Source: Mesonia aestuariivivens (lineage in GTDB: Bacteria; Bacteroidota; Bacteroidia; Flavobacteriales; Flavobacteriaceae). From it: DNA of 64,000 nt. The notes below the pieces were generated by a model. The model did not search any database. It saw nothing but the letters and a program-made list of their open reading frames with translations, and was not told the origin of the DNA. The stretch lies in contig NZ_JAHWDF010000002.1 in NCBI RefSeq assembly GCF_019311235.1, positions 62,001 through 126,000 on the forward strand. Direction: 5' to 3'. The position numbers and the translations under genes were made by a program. Position 1 is the first letter of the stretch. Each line of letters opens with the position of its first letter. Positions 1-8,959 of the stretch are shown piece after piece.

Positions 1-2192
1 CAGCTTACGCTAATCAACAAAACAGACAATTAGAATCGCATATTGTTGCAATTCAAGAAAATTTTGATGCTTTAGAAGCTCAAGATCAAGGCATTTGTAT
101 TCGGTATTATCGTTTGTATATGCGTTTTTTAACGCTTTTTGAGCAGGTTAAAATATCTGCAATGCAAACCTATCTAGAAGCTTTAGAAACAGAAGGAGTT
201 GTAGAGGCTTCAGATTACGAACTTATTTGTAGTTTTTACAAACTATGCCCGCAAGAGATTTACGAAAAAGCATTAATTGCTTATTCTTATAATGAAACCT
301 TACATATTCATTATGCTTTAAAACTGAAAGAAGAGCGTCGCTTTACAGAGGCAATTGAAGTAGTAGATTATGTACTAGAATGCTATCCCGGAAATACCGA
401 ATGTCGCTTTTTATTATGGGAAATTAAACAAGAATATTTAGATGAATTATGTAATGCTGAAGAAGAAATTGAAGCAACACAGCTTCTTAGTTTAGCTTCA
501 GCAACACACCATAAATCTGTTTTAAAAGGCTTAGAACTAGATCCTAGATTAACACCAGCCGAAAAATACCACGTTCAAATTCAGTTAGCCGTTTGGGGAA
601 ATAGATCGGTAGAAAATCGTAACCAATGGAGAGCCGAATGGCAACATGTAGAATTAGCAGACCAAACTCGTGATTTATTGGCAGATTATGCAAAAGCATT
701 TATGATGTATGATATGGTAGATGAGGTTTTGAAATTTCCTGAAGCGCCTCATTTTCCAGAAGAAAACTACACAGATTTTTCAGGTTACAGAGCTTATATT
801 TTAGCCGTTACCAATGCAGGCTGGCAAAGAGCGCAACACCACTATTTATTAATAGGTAAGTCTTGTTATCATTATTCAAAAGACTTGAAGAAAATGGCAT
901 ATTGTCTTCAGCAAGGCTTAGAACTTCATCCTAAAAATCCGTTATTATTAGAATTGAAAGGGAAGTTTTTCTTTTTCCAAGGAGATTATGAGCAGGCAGC
1001 AGCAGGTTTTAATGAGGCATTTAAGCAAGGACTTTCTGCAACCGATTTTCTACAAACCTCAATGGATTTAAATGATCGGGTGAAAAATAGTAAAGGTATT
1101 TTGCAAACAGTGAATCAGTTTCATCAACGCCATTTTCCTAATGCAAAAAGTACGTGTTTTAGAGGAATAGCTTTGGTTAAATTAGGTTTTCTAGATCAAG
1201 CTTTTGAGGTTTTTACAGAAGGAATAGAAAACTATCCACAATCGGCATTTCATGCTTGGATGTATTATTGGCGAGCGGTAATTCATAAACATCATAAAAA
1301 TTATGATTTGATGTTGAAAGATATTCAGAGCGAAGTGAAATTTTATCCTGAAGGAAGCAGCGACTATTGCAACTCGATGAACTTATGTATGGCTTCGTTT
1401 TTTGAAAAGGGAGATTACAAAAAATCGCATCAATATGGGGCATATTGTTTTGAACAAAGACAGCTGGACGCAGACCTTCATACGGTATTAAAATGGATTT
1501 GCTTTTATAATTACCTACCAAAACCTAAAGGATTAGAAGAAGCTTCAGAAGCAGATTTAATAACCAATCCAGCATCATTTATCGACTATCGTAATAACGG
1601 GTTAACCTATTGGATGATTGGGAACTATACGGAAGCAATAAATTCTTTATTACTTGCTGCTGAAAAAGACACAGAAAAAGGCTTGTACTATCAGTTAGCC
1701 TACCATTGCGCAAGACTAAGTCCAGATAAAGAAGTGGCGGTACGTATATATAGAGATTTAGTAAAAGAAGTTCCTGAGGCCAGAAACTGGGAAATAGATA
1801 TCTCATATACCGGTTTATTAGAACAAACCCAGAATTTTAAAGAAGCAAAAGAAGGCTTTTTAAATTTTACAGCATCGTATCCTTACGAAGTGTTTTATAA
1901 TTTTGCGAAACATAAAGATATGGTTATTCAAACCCTTAAAGAATCGGCAAAAGGAGAAGGGAATTTAAAAGATTACACCAGGTATAGTGCTGTGCTTTTA
2001 AGTAAAGAGAACCCAAACGAAAGTTATTTGAAAGAGCATCAGCAAATTGCTGAAGATTTTCATCAAGAAGATCTATTTTTGCGGCATAATTTATTAGCTA
2101 GGCTCGCTAGGTTTGAAACAGAAGATAACGAAGAAGAGTTTCAGAAAATTAAAAACCTTAAAGCTGAAATTATTCAAAACCATTTTGCTTAA
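1..2192 (+). CDS. TPR-repeat protein, 5' end outside window
   Basis: The reading frame is open from position 3 with no stop before the TAA at 2190-2192, so the gene begins left of the window; at least 729 residues are visible. The TTG at 114 is not a believable start because the frame continues upstream. The protein is soluble and helical, with repeated TPR-like helix pairs (for example the segment coded near 900-1060, with a KGKFFFFQGDYEQAAAGF core) and no membrane segment in the visible part. TPR proteins act as protein-binding scaffolds; no catalytic motif was seen. It is followed after 25 bases by a TPR sensor kinase. Because the start is missing, partner genes to the left may decide its role. 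The TPR call is firm and the function unknown. Confidence 0.8.
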   Translation, partial: AYANQQNRQLESHIVAIQENFDALEAQDQGICIRYYRLYMRFLTLFEQVKISAMQTYLEALETEGVVEASDYELICSFYKLCPQEIYEKALIAYSYNETLHIHYALKLKEERRFTEAIEVVDYVLECYPGNTECRFLLWEIKQEYLDELCNAEEEIEATQLLSLASATHHKSVLKGLELDPRLTPAEKYHVQIQLAVWGNRSVENRNQWRAEWQHVELADQTRDLLADYAKAFMMYDMVDEVLKFPEAPHFPEENYTDFSGYRAYILAVTNAGWQRAQHHYLLIGKSCYHYSKDLKKMAYCLQQGLELHPKNPLLLELKGKFFFFQGDYEQAAAGFNEAFKQGLSATDFLQTSMDLNDRVKNSKGILQTVNQFHQRHFPNAKSTCFRGIALVKLGFLDQAFEVFTEGIENYPQSAFHAWMYYWRAVIHKHHKNYDLMLKDIQSEVKFYPEGSSDYCNSMNLCMASFFEKGDYKKSHQYGAYCFEQRQLDADLHTVLKWICFYNYLPKPKGLEEASEADLITNPASFIDYRNNGLTYWMIGNYTEAINSLLLAAEKDTEKGLYYQLAYHCARLSPDKEVAVRIYRDLVKEVPEARNWEIDISYTGLLEQTQNFKEAKEGFLNFTASYPYEVFYNFAKHKDMVIQTLKESAKGEGNLKDYTRYSAVLLSKENPNESYLKEHQQIAEDFHQEDLFLRHNLLARLARFETEDNEEEFQKIKNLKAEIIQNHFA

Positions 2193-2200
2193 TACTTTCG
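2193..2200 (+). promoter_or_regulatory. Candidate -7 promoter element (TACTTTCG)
   Basis: TACTTTCG resembles the Bacteroidota -7 element TANNTTTG and sits 17 bases before the ATG of the sensor kinase. No good -33 element is visible at the usual distance, so the kinase may instead be read through from the TPR gene. Confidence 0.3.
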
Positions 2201-2217
2201 TGAAAGCGAATTAATTC

Positions 2218-4182
2218 ATGACTGAAATAAAAAAGTATATTTTAGGTATTCTCTGGCTATTGGCAGGTTGCATGCCTGTTTTTAGCCAGCAGAATGCTAA
2301 AACTGCTTTAATAGATTCACTTTCTGGAGTGTATCGAAGTGCCTTGAACAGCCAGCCCCAAAAGGCAAAAAAAGCAGCTTTAGCTTGGTTAAAAGAAGCT
2401 AAAAAATCAAATAATAAGTTACAAGAAGCTCAGGCGTATTACGCGTTAGGTAATTTAGGGAATAACTTAGGCGAATACAAGAGTACGGTTACCAATACCC
2501 AACAAACCATTAAAATTTTAAAAGATTTAGATAGTAAAACTGGTTTGGCGGCAAGCTATAATTTATTGGCGTTAGGGTATAAGAATATGGCAGAATATCC
2601 AAAAGCGATGGATAATTTCCTAAGATGTTTGCAGTTTGCTGAAAAAGAAAATAACAAGCAACAGCAAGCAAATGCTTATCAGAATATTGCCAACTTGTAT
2701 ATTCTTCAAGAAGATTATAAAAAGGCAGCTGAAAATTTAGATAGAGCAGCAGATCTTTTTCGTGAATTGAAAGATGATGATGGCGTACTCACTACCTTAT
2801 TTAATTTTGCTAATATTTTAAAAGAGCAAGGTAAATTTGATGAAGCCCGAAAGCACTACCAAACGGTACTAAAATATAGAAGACGAGAAGGGAACAAAAA
2901 AGTAATTGCTTATGTGAATATGAATATTTCACAAATGTTGCTAGAAGAAAAAAAGTATAATGAGGCGCTTATCTCCTTAAAAAAAACATTGTCTCTTTTA
3001 GAAATGCTTCAATTTAAATCTGATATCGCTATTGTTTATAATGATTTAGGACTTTGCGAGAGTAAATTAGGAAATACTAAAAAAGCTATTTTTTATTTTG
3101 AAAAAGCCTTATCTATAGGTAATCAGCAAGCTTTGTTACAATACAATTCAGAAATCTATATCAATATTTCTCAGTTATATAAAAAACAAAAAGATTATCA
3201 AAAAGCCTTAGCATTTTATCAAAAAGCGATAAATAAAGAAGATCAACAAAACTCTCTTGATAAAGAGAAGTATGTAGCTAAACTTCAAGAGCGTTATGAA
3301 ACTCAGCTAAAAGAAGCGCAGATAAAACTGTTAGAAAAAGAGCAAAAGCTTAGTGATGCCGAATTGCAAAAAGCAGCTTTAAGAGTGAAGCGACAGCTTG
3401 TGGTGAGAAATGCATTTATAGCTGGTTTTGTTTTGGTTTTAATTACGTTAATTTTGTTACGCCTTTTTTACATTCAGCGGCTGCGTATTCAAAAGCAATT
3501 AAGTTCTCAACAGGAAGAAAATGCCAGACAGCGCATTAACCAGATGATGCAAGAACATAAGCTATCTGTTATAGAACGCTATCAAGAAGGGCAGGAAGAA
3601 GAACGCTCCAGATTGGCGCGTGAGATTCACGATGGTATAGGCAGCGATTTGGCAGGTATAAAAATAGCTTTTGAACATTATCTCGAAGAAGCTGCACAAA
3701 AACCACAGGCAAAACGTTTGTTAGAAGCTATTAGCAACGCGTGCATTGATGTACGTGGACTTTCTCATCAGTTGCACCCGCTGCCGTTTTCTAAAATAGG
3801 ATTTAGCAGTTTCCTTAATGATTTTGTTGCACAGATTACTCAAAAAACCGAATTAGAAATACAGACTTTTTTCTTTCCTGAAGAAGAAATAGATGCGCTA
3901 CCAGAAGAATTGCTGGCTGATGCGTATCGAATTGTGCAGGAATTGATAAACAATATTTTAAAACACGCAGAAGCCACCCAAGCAGAAGTGCAGCTTACCA
4001 AACACGAAGATCACCTAAATATTGTTATTAATGATAACGGTAAAGGTTTTCAGAAAACTAAAAAGCAAGGAATAGGACTTCGCAATATCAAAGAGCGACT
4101 GCATAAAATGCAAGGAACTTTAGATATTGACAGCGGCTCAGGAAACGGCACTTCAATAACAATAGACATCCCCCTAAATTAA
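2218..4182 (+). CDS. TPR sensor histidine kinase (HisKA_3/NarX type)
   Basis: This is the sensor half of a two-component system. An N-terminal signal peptide (about 1-23) is followed by a periplasmic or extracytoplasmic TPR region (about 40-350), a coiled coil, a single membrane helix (about 398-420), a dimerisation and phosphoacceptor domain with the H box EIHDGIGSDL (His471), and a GHKL ATPase domain with N box (NNILKHAE near 575), G1 box DNGKGF (about 606) and G2 box GIGLRNIKERL. The architecture is common in Flavobacteriaceae, where the TPR part is thought to bind a protein or peptide signal. The response regulator starts 5 bases after the stop, so the two are surely a pair. The signal sensed is unknown. 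Confidence 0.92.
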   Translation: MTEIKKYILGILWLLAGCMPVFSQQNAKTALIDSLSGVYRSALNSQPQKAKKAALAWLKEAKKSNNKLQEAQAYYALGNLGNNLGEYKSTVTNTQQTIKILKDLDSKTGLAASYNLLALGYKNMAEYPKAMDNFLRCLQFAEKENNKQQQANAYQNIANLYILQEDYKKAAENLDRAADLFRELKDDDGVLTTLFNFANILKEQGKFDEARKHYQTVLKYRRREGNKKVIAYVNMNISQMLLEEKKYNEALISLKKTLSLLEMLQFKSDIAIVYNDLGLCESKLGNTKKAIFYFEKALSIGNQQALLQYNSEIYINISQLYKKQKDYQKALAFYQKAINKEDQQNSLDKEKYVAKLQERYETQLKEAQIKLLEKEQKLSDAELQKAALRVKRQLVVRNAFIAGFVLVLITLILLRLFYIQRLRIQKQLSSQQEENARQRINQMMQEHKLSVIERYQEGQEEERSRLAREIHDGIGSDLAGIKIAFEHYLEEAAQKPQAKRLLEAISNACIDVRGLSHQLHPLPFSKIGFSSFLNDFVAQITQKTELEIQTFFFPEEEIDALPEELLADAYRIVQELINNILKHAEATQAEVQLTKHEDHLNIVINDNGKGFQKTKKQGIGLRNIKERLHKMQGTLDIDSGSGNGTSITIDIPLN

Positions 4183-4187
4183 ATATT

Positions 4188-4826
4188 TTGAAAAAAATAA
4201 ACATCATAATAGCAGACGATCATTTAATGTTTTTAGAAGGCATCAATACCATTTTACAGGATATGCCTGAAATTGATGAAGTACATTTAGCCACTGAAGG
4301 GACACAGGTTTTACGCTTGCTCAATCAGTTTAAAATCGATTTGATTATCAGTGATATTAGTATGCCAAAGATGGATGGGATCGAGTTGCTGAAAGAAATT
4401 AAAAAGAAGCACGCTGAGGTAAAAATTATTATGCTGAGTATGCTCGATAATCACCGTACCGTACACAAAGTGATCCAAAAAGGAGCCAATGGTTTTGTAC
4501 CCAAATTTACCAGTAAAGAAGAGTTACAAAAAGCGGTGAGAACCGTGTTAGAAGGCGAGCAATACTTTTCAGAAGTGATTAAACAGCGTTATATGGAAAG
4601 TGTTTTTGAACGTAAAAAATATAAAAACATCGAACTTTCTCCCAGAGAAAAAGAAGTGTTGAAGCTTTTAGGAGAAGAGCTTACTTCAAAAGAAATTTCA
4701 GAAAAACTTTTTATTTCGGTAAATACGGTAGAAACACATCGTAAAAATATTTTGCTAAAAACAGGTTCTAAAACCACCACAGGAGCGGTGAAATTTGCAA
4801 TTGAATCTGGATTATTTGATGACTAA
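4188..4826 (+). CDS. NarL/LuxR-family response regulator
   Basis: Receiver domain (1-120) with acidic pair D10-D11, phosphoacceptor D56 in ISDISMPKMDG, and the conserved Lys near 107; C-terminal LuxR-type helix-turn-helix (about 147-205) with LSPREKEVLKLL and the recognition segment SVNTVETHRKNI. The start is TTG: the first in-frame ATG (residue 14) would delete the acidic pair, so TTG at 4188 is required. It is expected to be phosphorylated by the kinase 5 bases upstream and then to bind DNA as a dimer. Its targets are not visible in the window. A terminator follows directly. Confidence 0.93.
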   Translation: MKKINIIIADDHLMFLEGINTILQDMPEIDEVHLATEGTQVLRLLNQFKIDLIISDISMPKMDGIELLKEIKKKHAEVKIIMLSMLDNHRTVHKVIQKGANGFVPKFTSKEELQKAVRTVLEGEQYFSEVIKQRYMESVFERKKYKNIELSPREKEVLKLLGEELTSKEISEKLFISVNTVETHRKNILLKTGSKTTTGAVKFAIESGLFDD

Positions 4827-4836
4827 ATAAGCTATA

Positions 4837-4873
4837 AACTAAAAAATCTGATTCAAAATCAGGTTTTTTAGTT
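4837..4873. terminator. Bidirectional terminator
   Basis: A 16-base stem (AACTAAAAAATCTGAT paired with its near-perfect complement, one G-T pair) with a 5-base loop and A/T tracts on both sides. It lies between the convergent response regulator and the - strand lipoprotein gene and can serve both. Confidence 0.8.
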
Positions 4874-4878
4874 TCGAT

Positions 4879-5877
4879 TTAAATCTTAAAACTGGTAGGA
4901 AATGGAAGCTTGTTTTTGATGTTTTCCCAATAAGCATCAAAAGAGTCTACATTAGAAATAGGTTTTAATTCGGTACGGATAATTGCTTGCGTTTCAAGAT
5001 CAAAAAACTGAAAAACAACCGCTGTTATGGGTGCCCTTGAACGTTTAATGATGGTATCATCAGTTTCAGATTTATCACTTAAAAATTGAATCCAGACGGC
5101 ATCTTCAAATGTATCTGTATTTACAAAAACCTTACTTGCTGTATGCATTTGGTATTTATGGTCTAGTTGATTTAAATACTGAGTCGTTTTTGCTTCAATA
5201 GTTTGTTCTATCACTTTATAATCTTCAGCTTTAGAATTTAAAGTAAAATAATTGAGCTTCCAATCTTCTTTTTCTGTTTCTGAAGCTGTATTAGCTTGTA
5301 AAACAGCAGACGAATATTGTGGCGTTTGTATGTTAAAGTTAAAATAGTTAGAACTCAATAAATGGCTTTTATTGCTGTTCATTGTTTTCATTAATGTAGA
5401 AATGGTCGCTTTAAGAGTTTTAGGTTTTGGTTTGTTTTCAAATTGAAGAGTTGCGCTATAATAGTTAAAATCTAATTGTATTCCGTCTTTTTTTAAAGGA
5501 ACAATCATGCTTTGTTTAATACGGTAATCTTTTTCAAATTCTTCATATTGTTCTTGAATAGAAAGTTCCTGAAAACTTCCCTGTGATAAAGAATCTTGCT
5601 CTTTCATCACTTTAGCGTCAAAATGTAAACCGAACCGAATCTCTGGAATTTGTTCATCAAAAATTTCAACAGTAAACATATTGGGATTCATATTGCCTTC
5701 ATTCCAAAACCGGTTAAGGTTGCTAAAACCCAATTTTTGATCGGTATGTTTTCCAAGATATTGAGTTAACGTTTTTGCGGCTTTTTCTTTACTCATTCCC
5801 CCAAATAATCTGGCACACGAGCTAAAACAAGCTATAACAATGGGGATTAGAATTACGATATATACTATATTTTTCAT
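4879..5877 (-). CDS. Hypothetical lipoprotein
   Basis: A 332-residue protein with a hydrophobic leader (1-16) and two possible lipobox cysteines (VIAC at 17 or FSSC at 21), so it is probably anchored in the outer or inner membrane. The rest is soluble with mixed alpha/beta pattern and no motif I recognise. It stands alone on the - strand, divergent from the next + gene, with an 18-base palindrome in the shared upstream region. Function unknown. Confidence 0.7.
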   Translation of the reverse strand: MKNIVYIVILIPIVIACFSSCARLFGGMSKEKAAKTLTQYLGKHTDQKLGFSNLNRFWNEGNMNPNMFTVEIFDEQIPEIRFGLHFDAKVMKEQDSLSQGSFQELSIQEQYEEFEKDYRIKQSMIVPLKKDGIQLDFNYYSATLQFENKPKPKTLKATISTLMKTMNSNKSHLLSSNYFNFNIQTPQYSSAVLQANTASETEKEDWKLNYFTLNSKAEDYKVIEQTIEAKTTQYLNQLDHKYQMHTASKVFVNTDTFEDAVWIQFLSDKSETDDTIIKRSRAPITAVVFQFFDLETQAIIRTELKPISNVDSFDAYWENIKNKLPFPTSFKI

Positions 5878-5926
5878 GAGCTATTTATATGAATAAACTA
5901 ATTTAAAGAATACGCAAAGTAAGAGC

Positions 5927-5944
5927 CTCACGGAATTCCGTGAG
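5927..5944. promoter_or_regulatory. 18-bp perfect palindrome, candidate operator
   Basis: CTCACGGAATTCCGTGAG reads the same on both strands. It lies between the divergent starts at 5877 (-) and 6026 (+). It is followed by a T-rich stretch on the + strand, so a terminator is possible, but no + gene ends upstream of it, which favours a protein-binding site. Confidence 0.45.
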
Positions 5945-5958
5945 TTTTTATTTTCATT

Positions 5959-5999
5959 AAAACAGGGCAGTTTTTTTTCAGTAATAGCCAATACTTTTG
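5959..5999 (+). promoter_or_regulatory. Candidate promoter, shared motif copy 1
   Basis: AAAACAGGG at 5959-5967, then TACTTTTG (an exact TANNTTTG -7 element) at 5992-5999. The same upstream word with nearly the same spacing precedes the genes at 7940 and 13460. The ATG of the gene at 6026 is 27 bases after the -7 element. Confidence 0.5.
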
Positions 6000-6025
6000 A
6001 AGTATAAATTTCAATAAAAAACACC

Positions 6026-6421
6026 ATGGGATTACAAGAAAAAAAAACAGCAAAAGCAATTGAAGATCAGTATTTAGCAGATTATCAAAAAGAAATCAAC
6101 GAGATTGTAGGGAAAGAATTGCCTATAAACATTAACTGGGATACGTTTGAACTAGATTTCATGAAGTTTGTACCTAGCGTTTGTTTACAACGTCTTACCG
6201 ATGCTTTTAAAGAAGTTTGTGCAGATGATATGGGCAAAGAAGCTGTACAAGAAAGCATTAATACGGTAGAGGTTTATTGCATCGCTAATGAAGGCGCAGA
6301 AGATAAAAAAGAATTAAAAATAACAGATGGTGTATTTTCGCTTACCGCTTGTTGGGGTGGCCACCACAGTGGTTATTTCTCTGATTTGGTGATTCGTGAA
6401 TTTTTAGAAAATAATTTATAA
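6026..6421 (+). CDS. Hypothetical protein, 131 aa
   Basis: A small soluble acidic protein with no signal peptide or membrane segment. The C-terminal part has a Trp/Gly/His cluster (CWGGHHSGYFSD, about 112-123) that could be a functional site. I do not recognise the family. It is a single-gene unit with its own candidate promoter and a strong terminator, and it faces the - strand TssD-like gene. Its position in the accessory block suggests an immunity or accessory role, but that is a guess. Confidence 0.65.
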   Translation: MGLQEKKTAKAIEDQYLADYQKEINEIVGKELPININWDTFELDFMKFVPSVCLQRLTDAFKEVCADDMGKEAVQESINTVEVYCIANEGAEDKKELKITDGVFSLTACWGGHHSGYFSDLVIREFLENNL

Positions 6422-6442
6422 TCACTACTTTTAGTACCTTAT

Positions 6443-6480
6443 AAAAAAACGGAAAGCTGATTAAGCTTTCCGTTTTTTTT
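6443..6480 (+). terminator. Rho-independent terminator
   Basis: Stem ACGGAAAGCT/AGCTTTCCGT with a 5-base loop (GATTA) and an eight-T tail, 30 bases after the stop of the 131-residue gene. Confidence 0.85.
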
Positions 6481-6532
6481 GCATTTTATTTGATAGTTCA
6501 ATAATTGAAAAAGGAACTAAATTGTGAAACAA

Positions 6533-6577
6533 AAAAAACGCCTTTATGAAAATCATAAGACGTTTTTATGCTTCAAT
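6533..6577 (-). terminator. Terminator for the - strand TssD-like operon
   Basis: Read on the - strand, an AAAAACG-CTTATG stem pairs across a short loop and ends in a T tract. It lies just after the stop at 6584. The stem has one mismatch and a bulge. Confidence 0.6.
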
Positions 6578-6583
6578 AAGCCA

Positions 6584-6985
6584 TTAATTCACTGTTACTT
6601 TATTAATGACAACTCCTTTTAAATTTGCAGAAAAATAACCGTTTTGTTGATAACCATTATTCTCGGTAAACGATTGATTATAGCTTTGTGCAATAGATTT
6701 TTCAAAATTGAGGGTTATATTAGGTGTATCTTCATTTTTAAAGAAAATTTTTATAACTCCAGACCAATCGCTAGGGTGGTTGGCAATCCATTCTAAAAAT
6801 ACTTGGTCTGGCTCGTTATTATTACAACCAGAAGCGTAGACATCTATTCTTTTTTCAGATTCATTATTTAAATCGTAAGCAGTAGAAATACTATAATCAA
6901 ATTGCTGTAAGGTATATTTGTTTTGTGTGGTTTCATCTTTGTTCAAAATGAATTCTATGCGATCTATAACAGTATTAGGTACCAT
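6584..6985 (-). CDS. TssD/Hcp-like type VI tube protein (candidate)
   Basis: A 133-residue beta-rich protein without signal peptide. The order of conserved blocks resembles the Bacteroidota TssD (Hcp) family: an early beta hairpin, FLEW (63-66), a hydrophobic strand WSGVIKIFF (74-82), L-x-F (92-94), SYNQSF (101-106) and a final strand pair. TssD forms the hexameric tube of contractile type VI secretion; single TssD genes can also carry or bind effectors. The usual identity with family members was not measured, and no sheath, baseplate or ClpV gene is in the window, so this would be an orphan. It lies 12 bases after the 229-residue gene and surely shares its transcript. Confidence 0.5.
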   Translation of the reverse strand: MVPNTVIDRIEFILNKDETTQNKYTLQQFDYSISTAYDLNNESEKRIDVYASGCNNNEPDQVFLEWIANHPSDWSGVIKIFFKNEDTPNITLNFEKSIAQSYNQSFTENNGYQQNGYFSANLKGVVINKVTVN

Positions 6986-6997
6986 AATATTTAAATT

Positions 6998-7687
6998 TTA
7001 TAAGTTTTTTTCGATTTCGTTTTGAAGTTGAATTTTATTGAAAACACTTTTCCAGCCTTTTTCAAGATTGAAGCTAATAGTTATTGTACGTTCGCTAAGT
7101 GATACGGTGTTTTCTTCAGAAAAATTAAAATTAATCACATCAATACTTTCTGAAAAAGCTTCTTTTGCCAGGTTATTTTCAGCAAGCGTACTTATCGTTT
7201 CTTGCAATAACTGAATGGCTTTCTTAGCGTAGAATTTTTGAGTATCACTTGGGTTTTCTCCAGCTTCATATGCAACAGTCAATTCTTTACTTAAAGATTC
7301 TTGAAGTGCTAAAACGGCAGTCTTGATCTCTTTTTTTAGTTGGAGTTGCGTTGGAATGTCTTTAGGATCTGGCGTAAACGGTATTTTACCATCAGATAGC
7401 AAGTGTACGTAATCTTTTACGTTTTGTAACATAATACACGAAATGCTATGGAAACTTACGTATTGTAAATCGGCCTCGTTATCGTACCAATTTCCTATTA
7501 AAACCACTCCTTTCTCGGCATCGTAGTTTATAAAATAACCAGAAATAGTGCCATCTGTATTGCTAAAGCTAATCTTGGGCATATTTGGGTTCTCTTGTTT
7601 ACGCTCGTGGTCTGCAACTTCCTGAAGTATTTTTAAAACCTCACTCGTCTCTATAACCGGTAATTGTAACATTGTTTTAAAATCCAT
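6998..7687 (-). CDS. Unknown protein with possible Sm-like segment
   Basis: A 229-residue soluble protein, first gene of a two-gene - strand operon with the TssD-like gene. Residues about 45-90 show a pattern like an Sm/Hfq fold: DGTISGYFINYD, then a hydrophobic strand VVLIG, then YVSFHSISCIML. A helical middle follows (about 115-180), then a beta-rich C-terminal third. This could equally be another small beta barrel. I do not recognise the family. The link with a TssD-like protein suggests a chaperone, adaptor or cargo role, which is inference. Confidence 0.65.
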   Translation of the reverse strand: MDFKTMLQLPVIETSEVLKILQEVADHERKQENPNMPKISFSNTDGTISGYFINYDAEKGVVLIGNWYDNEADLQYVSFHSISCIMLQNVKDYVHLLSDGKIPFTPDPKDIPTQLQLKKEIKTAVLALQESLSKELTVAYEAGENPSDTQKFYAKKAIQLLQETISTLAENNLAKEAFSESIDVINFNFSEENTVSLSERTITISFNLEKGWKSVFNKIQLQNEIEKNL

Positions 7688-7817
7688 AGTTATATTTTTT
7701 AATACAACAAAGTTGGTTTATCTGAGATTGATTTTAGTACCAGTATTCCGTGAAATTTAAAGTTCGTCTCAGTAAATTTCTAGAATATAATTCTTCTTAA
7801 AAAATTCATAAACCCTG

Positions 7818-7857
7818 AAAACAGGGAGTAATTTTTTCGTGAAAAATTAGTTCTTTG
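7818..7857 (+). promoter_or_regulatory. Candidate promoter, shared motif copy 2
   Basis: AAAACAGGG at 7818-7826, 22 bases, then AGTTCTTTG at 7849-7857. The upstream part is also half of an inverted repeat CCCTG-AAAA-CAGGG (7813-7826) lying between two divergent genes. The same pair of words with the same 22-base gap is found before the gene at 13460. Confidence 0.45.
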
Positions 7858-7939
7858 TTTCTATAGGAAACAGTTTACGATTTCGTGAAAAGCTTCTTTT
7901 TTGTTTAAGAATACAAATGAATAAACGCATAGCATAATT

Positions 7940-8959
7940 ATGAAAAAACCAATTGGAGTACCCAAAGAAGCAAGGTGGAATGAAGAAGATGAAGAATGGG
8001 AATTAGGAACTAGAAATAGAACCGGAGATGAAATAGGCGAATGGAAATGGTGGGATCCCGATGAAGGCTACTTAATTTGTCACGCTTTTTTTAGTGATGA
8101 TGGCAAGCAGCTTTTAAGCGCTAAACGATTTCATCCTAATGGAGAGCTGGCATCAACTATTTTTTTCAATAAAGACCGAAAAGAATTAGCGACCTATTAT
8201 ACCTCTACCGAAGACACCTATGAGCATTTTCCTGAAAATCCCTTTAAAAACGTTTGGAAAGCAGAACGAGTAGTAGGGGTATTTCCTAAAGAGTATAATT
8301 TTTACGATAAGTCTGGTAAACTTTTATCGATAGAAGCAGGAAGATCTTCAGAATTAGAAAAATTAAAAACAGCTCCAGAAAATGAAACTGCAGAACAAGC
8401 AATAACACGATTAAATAAAGTAATAGCCATTGTTAAGGAAAATGAAGATATTGATGAAGACTTTTTAGAAGAGTTGGCAGATTTACATCAACCATATCAA
8501 ATAGAATCTGTTTCAGAAGAAAAGTTAGCCGCGAAAGAACAAGAATTGGGTATAAAGTTTCCTCCCTCTTATAAAGAATTTGTACTAAAACACGGCTTAA
8601 TTCAATTTGGTAAAACCAATGATTTTAATAGAAGACTGTTTTTAGATTATAATCGGTTAAGTACTGAGTTACTTTATTGGGGAATAGATGCCGATGATGA
8701 CTTTTCTAAAGAAACCAAAAGCAAATTAGATAAAATTATCACGTTCTCTTTTGGTGACGAAGGGCTTCAGGCACAATGGTTTCATTGTTTCGATTACAAT
8801 ACCTTAAATCCGGAAACCGGAGAAGTAAGCATTATGGTTTTTGACCAAGACGATAGTAATACGCCATTAGAAAACAGCTCGGACGTTATTTGTGAAGCCA
8901 GCGGTTTTGATGCTCATATGAGTGCTATTGTAGATCAAGAAATTGAGTTTATAGTATGA
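7940..8959 (+). CDS. SUKH (SMI1/KNR4) domain protein with YwqK-like N-terminus
   Basis: The N-terminal half (about 1-130) has MORN/YwqK-type strand repeats (GEWKWWDPDEGYLI, GKQLLSAKRFHPNGEL). The C-terminal half (about 192-335) is a SUKH domain, with the signature LGIKFPPSYKEFVLKHGL and later acidic residues. SUKH proteins are best known as immunity proteins that neutralise polymorphic toxins, by binding them in the cytoplasm; there is no signal peptide here, which fits. The stop overlaps the start of the next gene (ATGA), so the two are translated together. Domain call firm; immunity role inferred from the family. Confidence 0.8.
   Translation: MKKPIGVPKEARWNEEDEEWELGTRNRTGDEIGEWKWWDPDEGYLICHAFFSDDGKQLLSAKRFHPNGELASTIFFNKDRKELATYYTSTEDTYEHFPENPFKNVWKAERVVGVFPKEYNFYDKSGKLLSIEAGRSSELEKLKTAPENETAEQAITRLNKVIAIVKENEDIDEDFLEELADLHQPYQIESVSEEKLAAKEQELGIKFPPSYKEFVLKHGLIQFGKTNDFNRRLFLDYNRLSTELLYWGIDADDDFSKETKSKLDKIITFSFGDEGLQAQWFHCFDYNTLNPETGEVSIMVFDQDDSNTPLENSSDVICEASGFDAHMSAIVDQEIEFIV

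Noticed and set aside
114-116. TTG as the start of the first TPR gene
   Set aside because: The frame is open up to the window edge and codes for normal-looking sequence.
5927-5960. Rho-independent terminator on the + strand
   Set aside because: No + strand gene ends upstream, and the palindrome is in a divergent promoter region.
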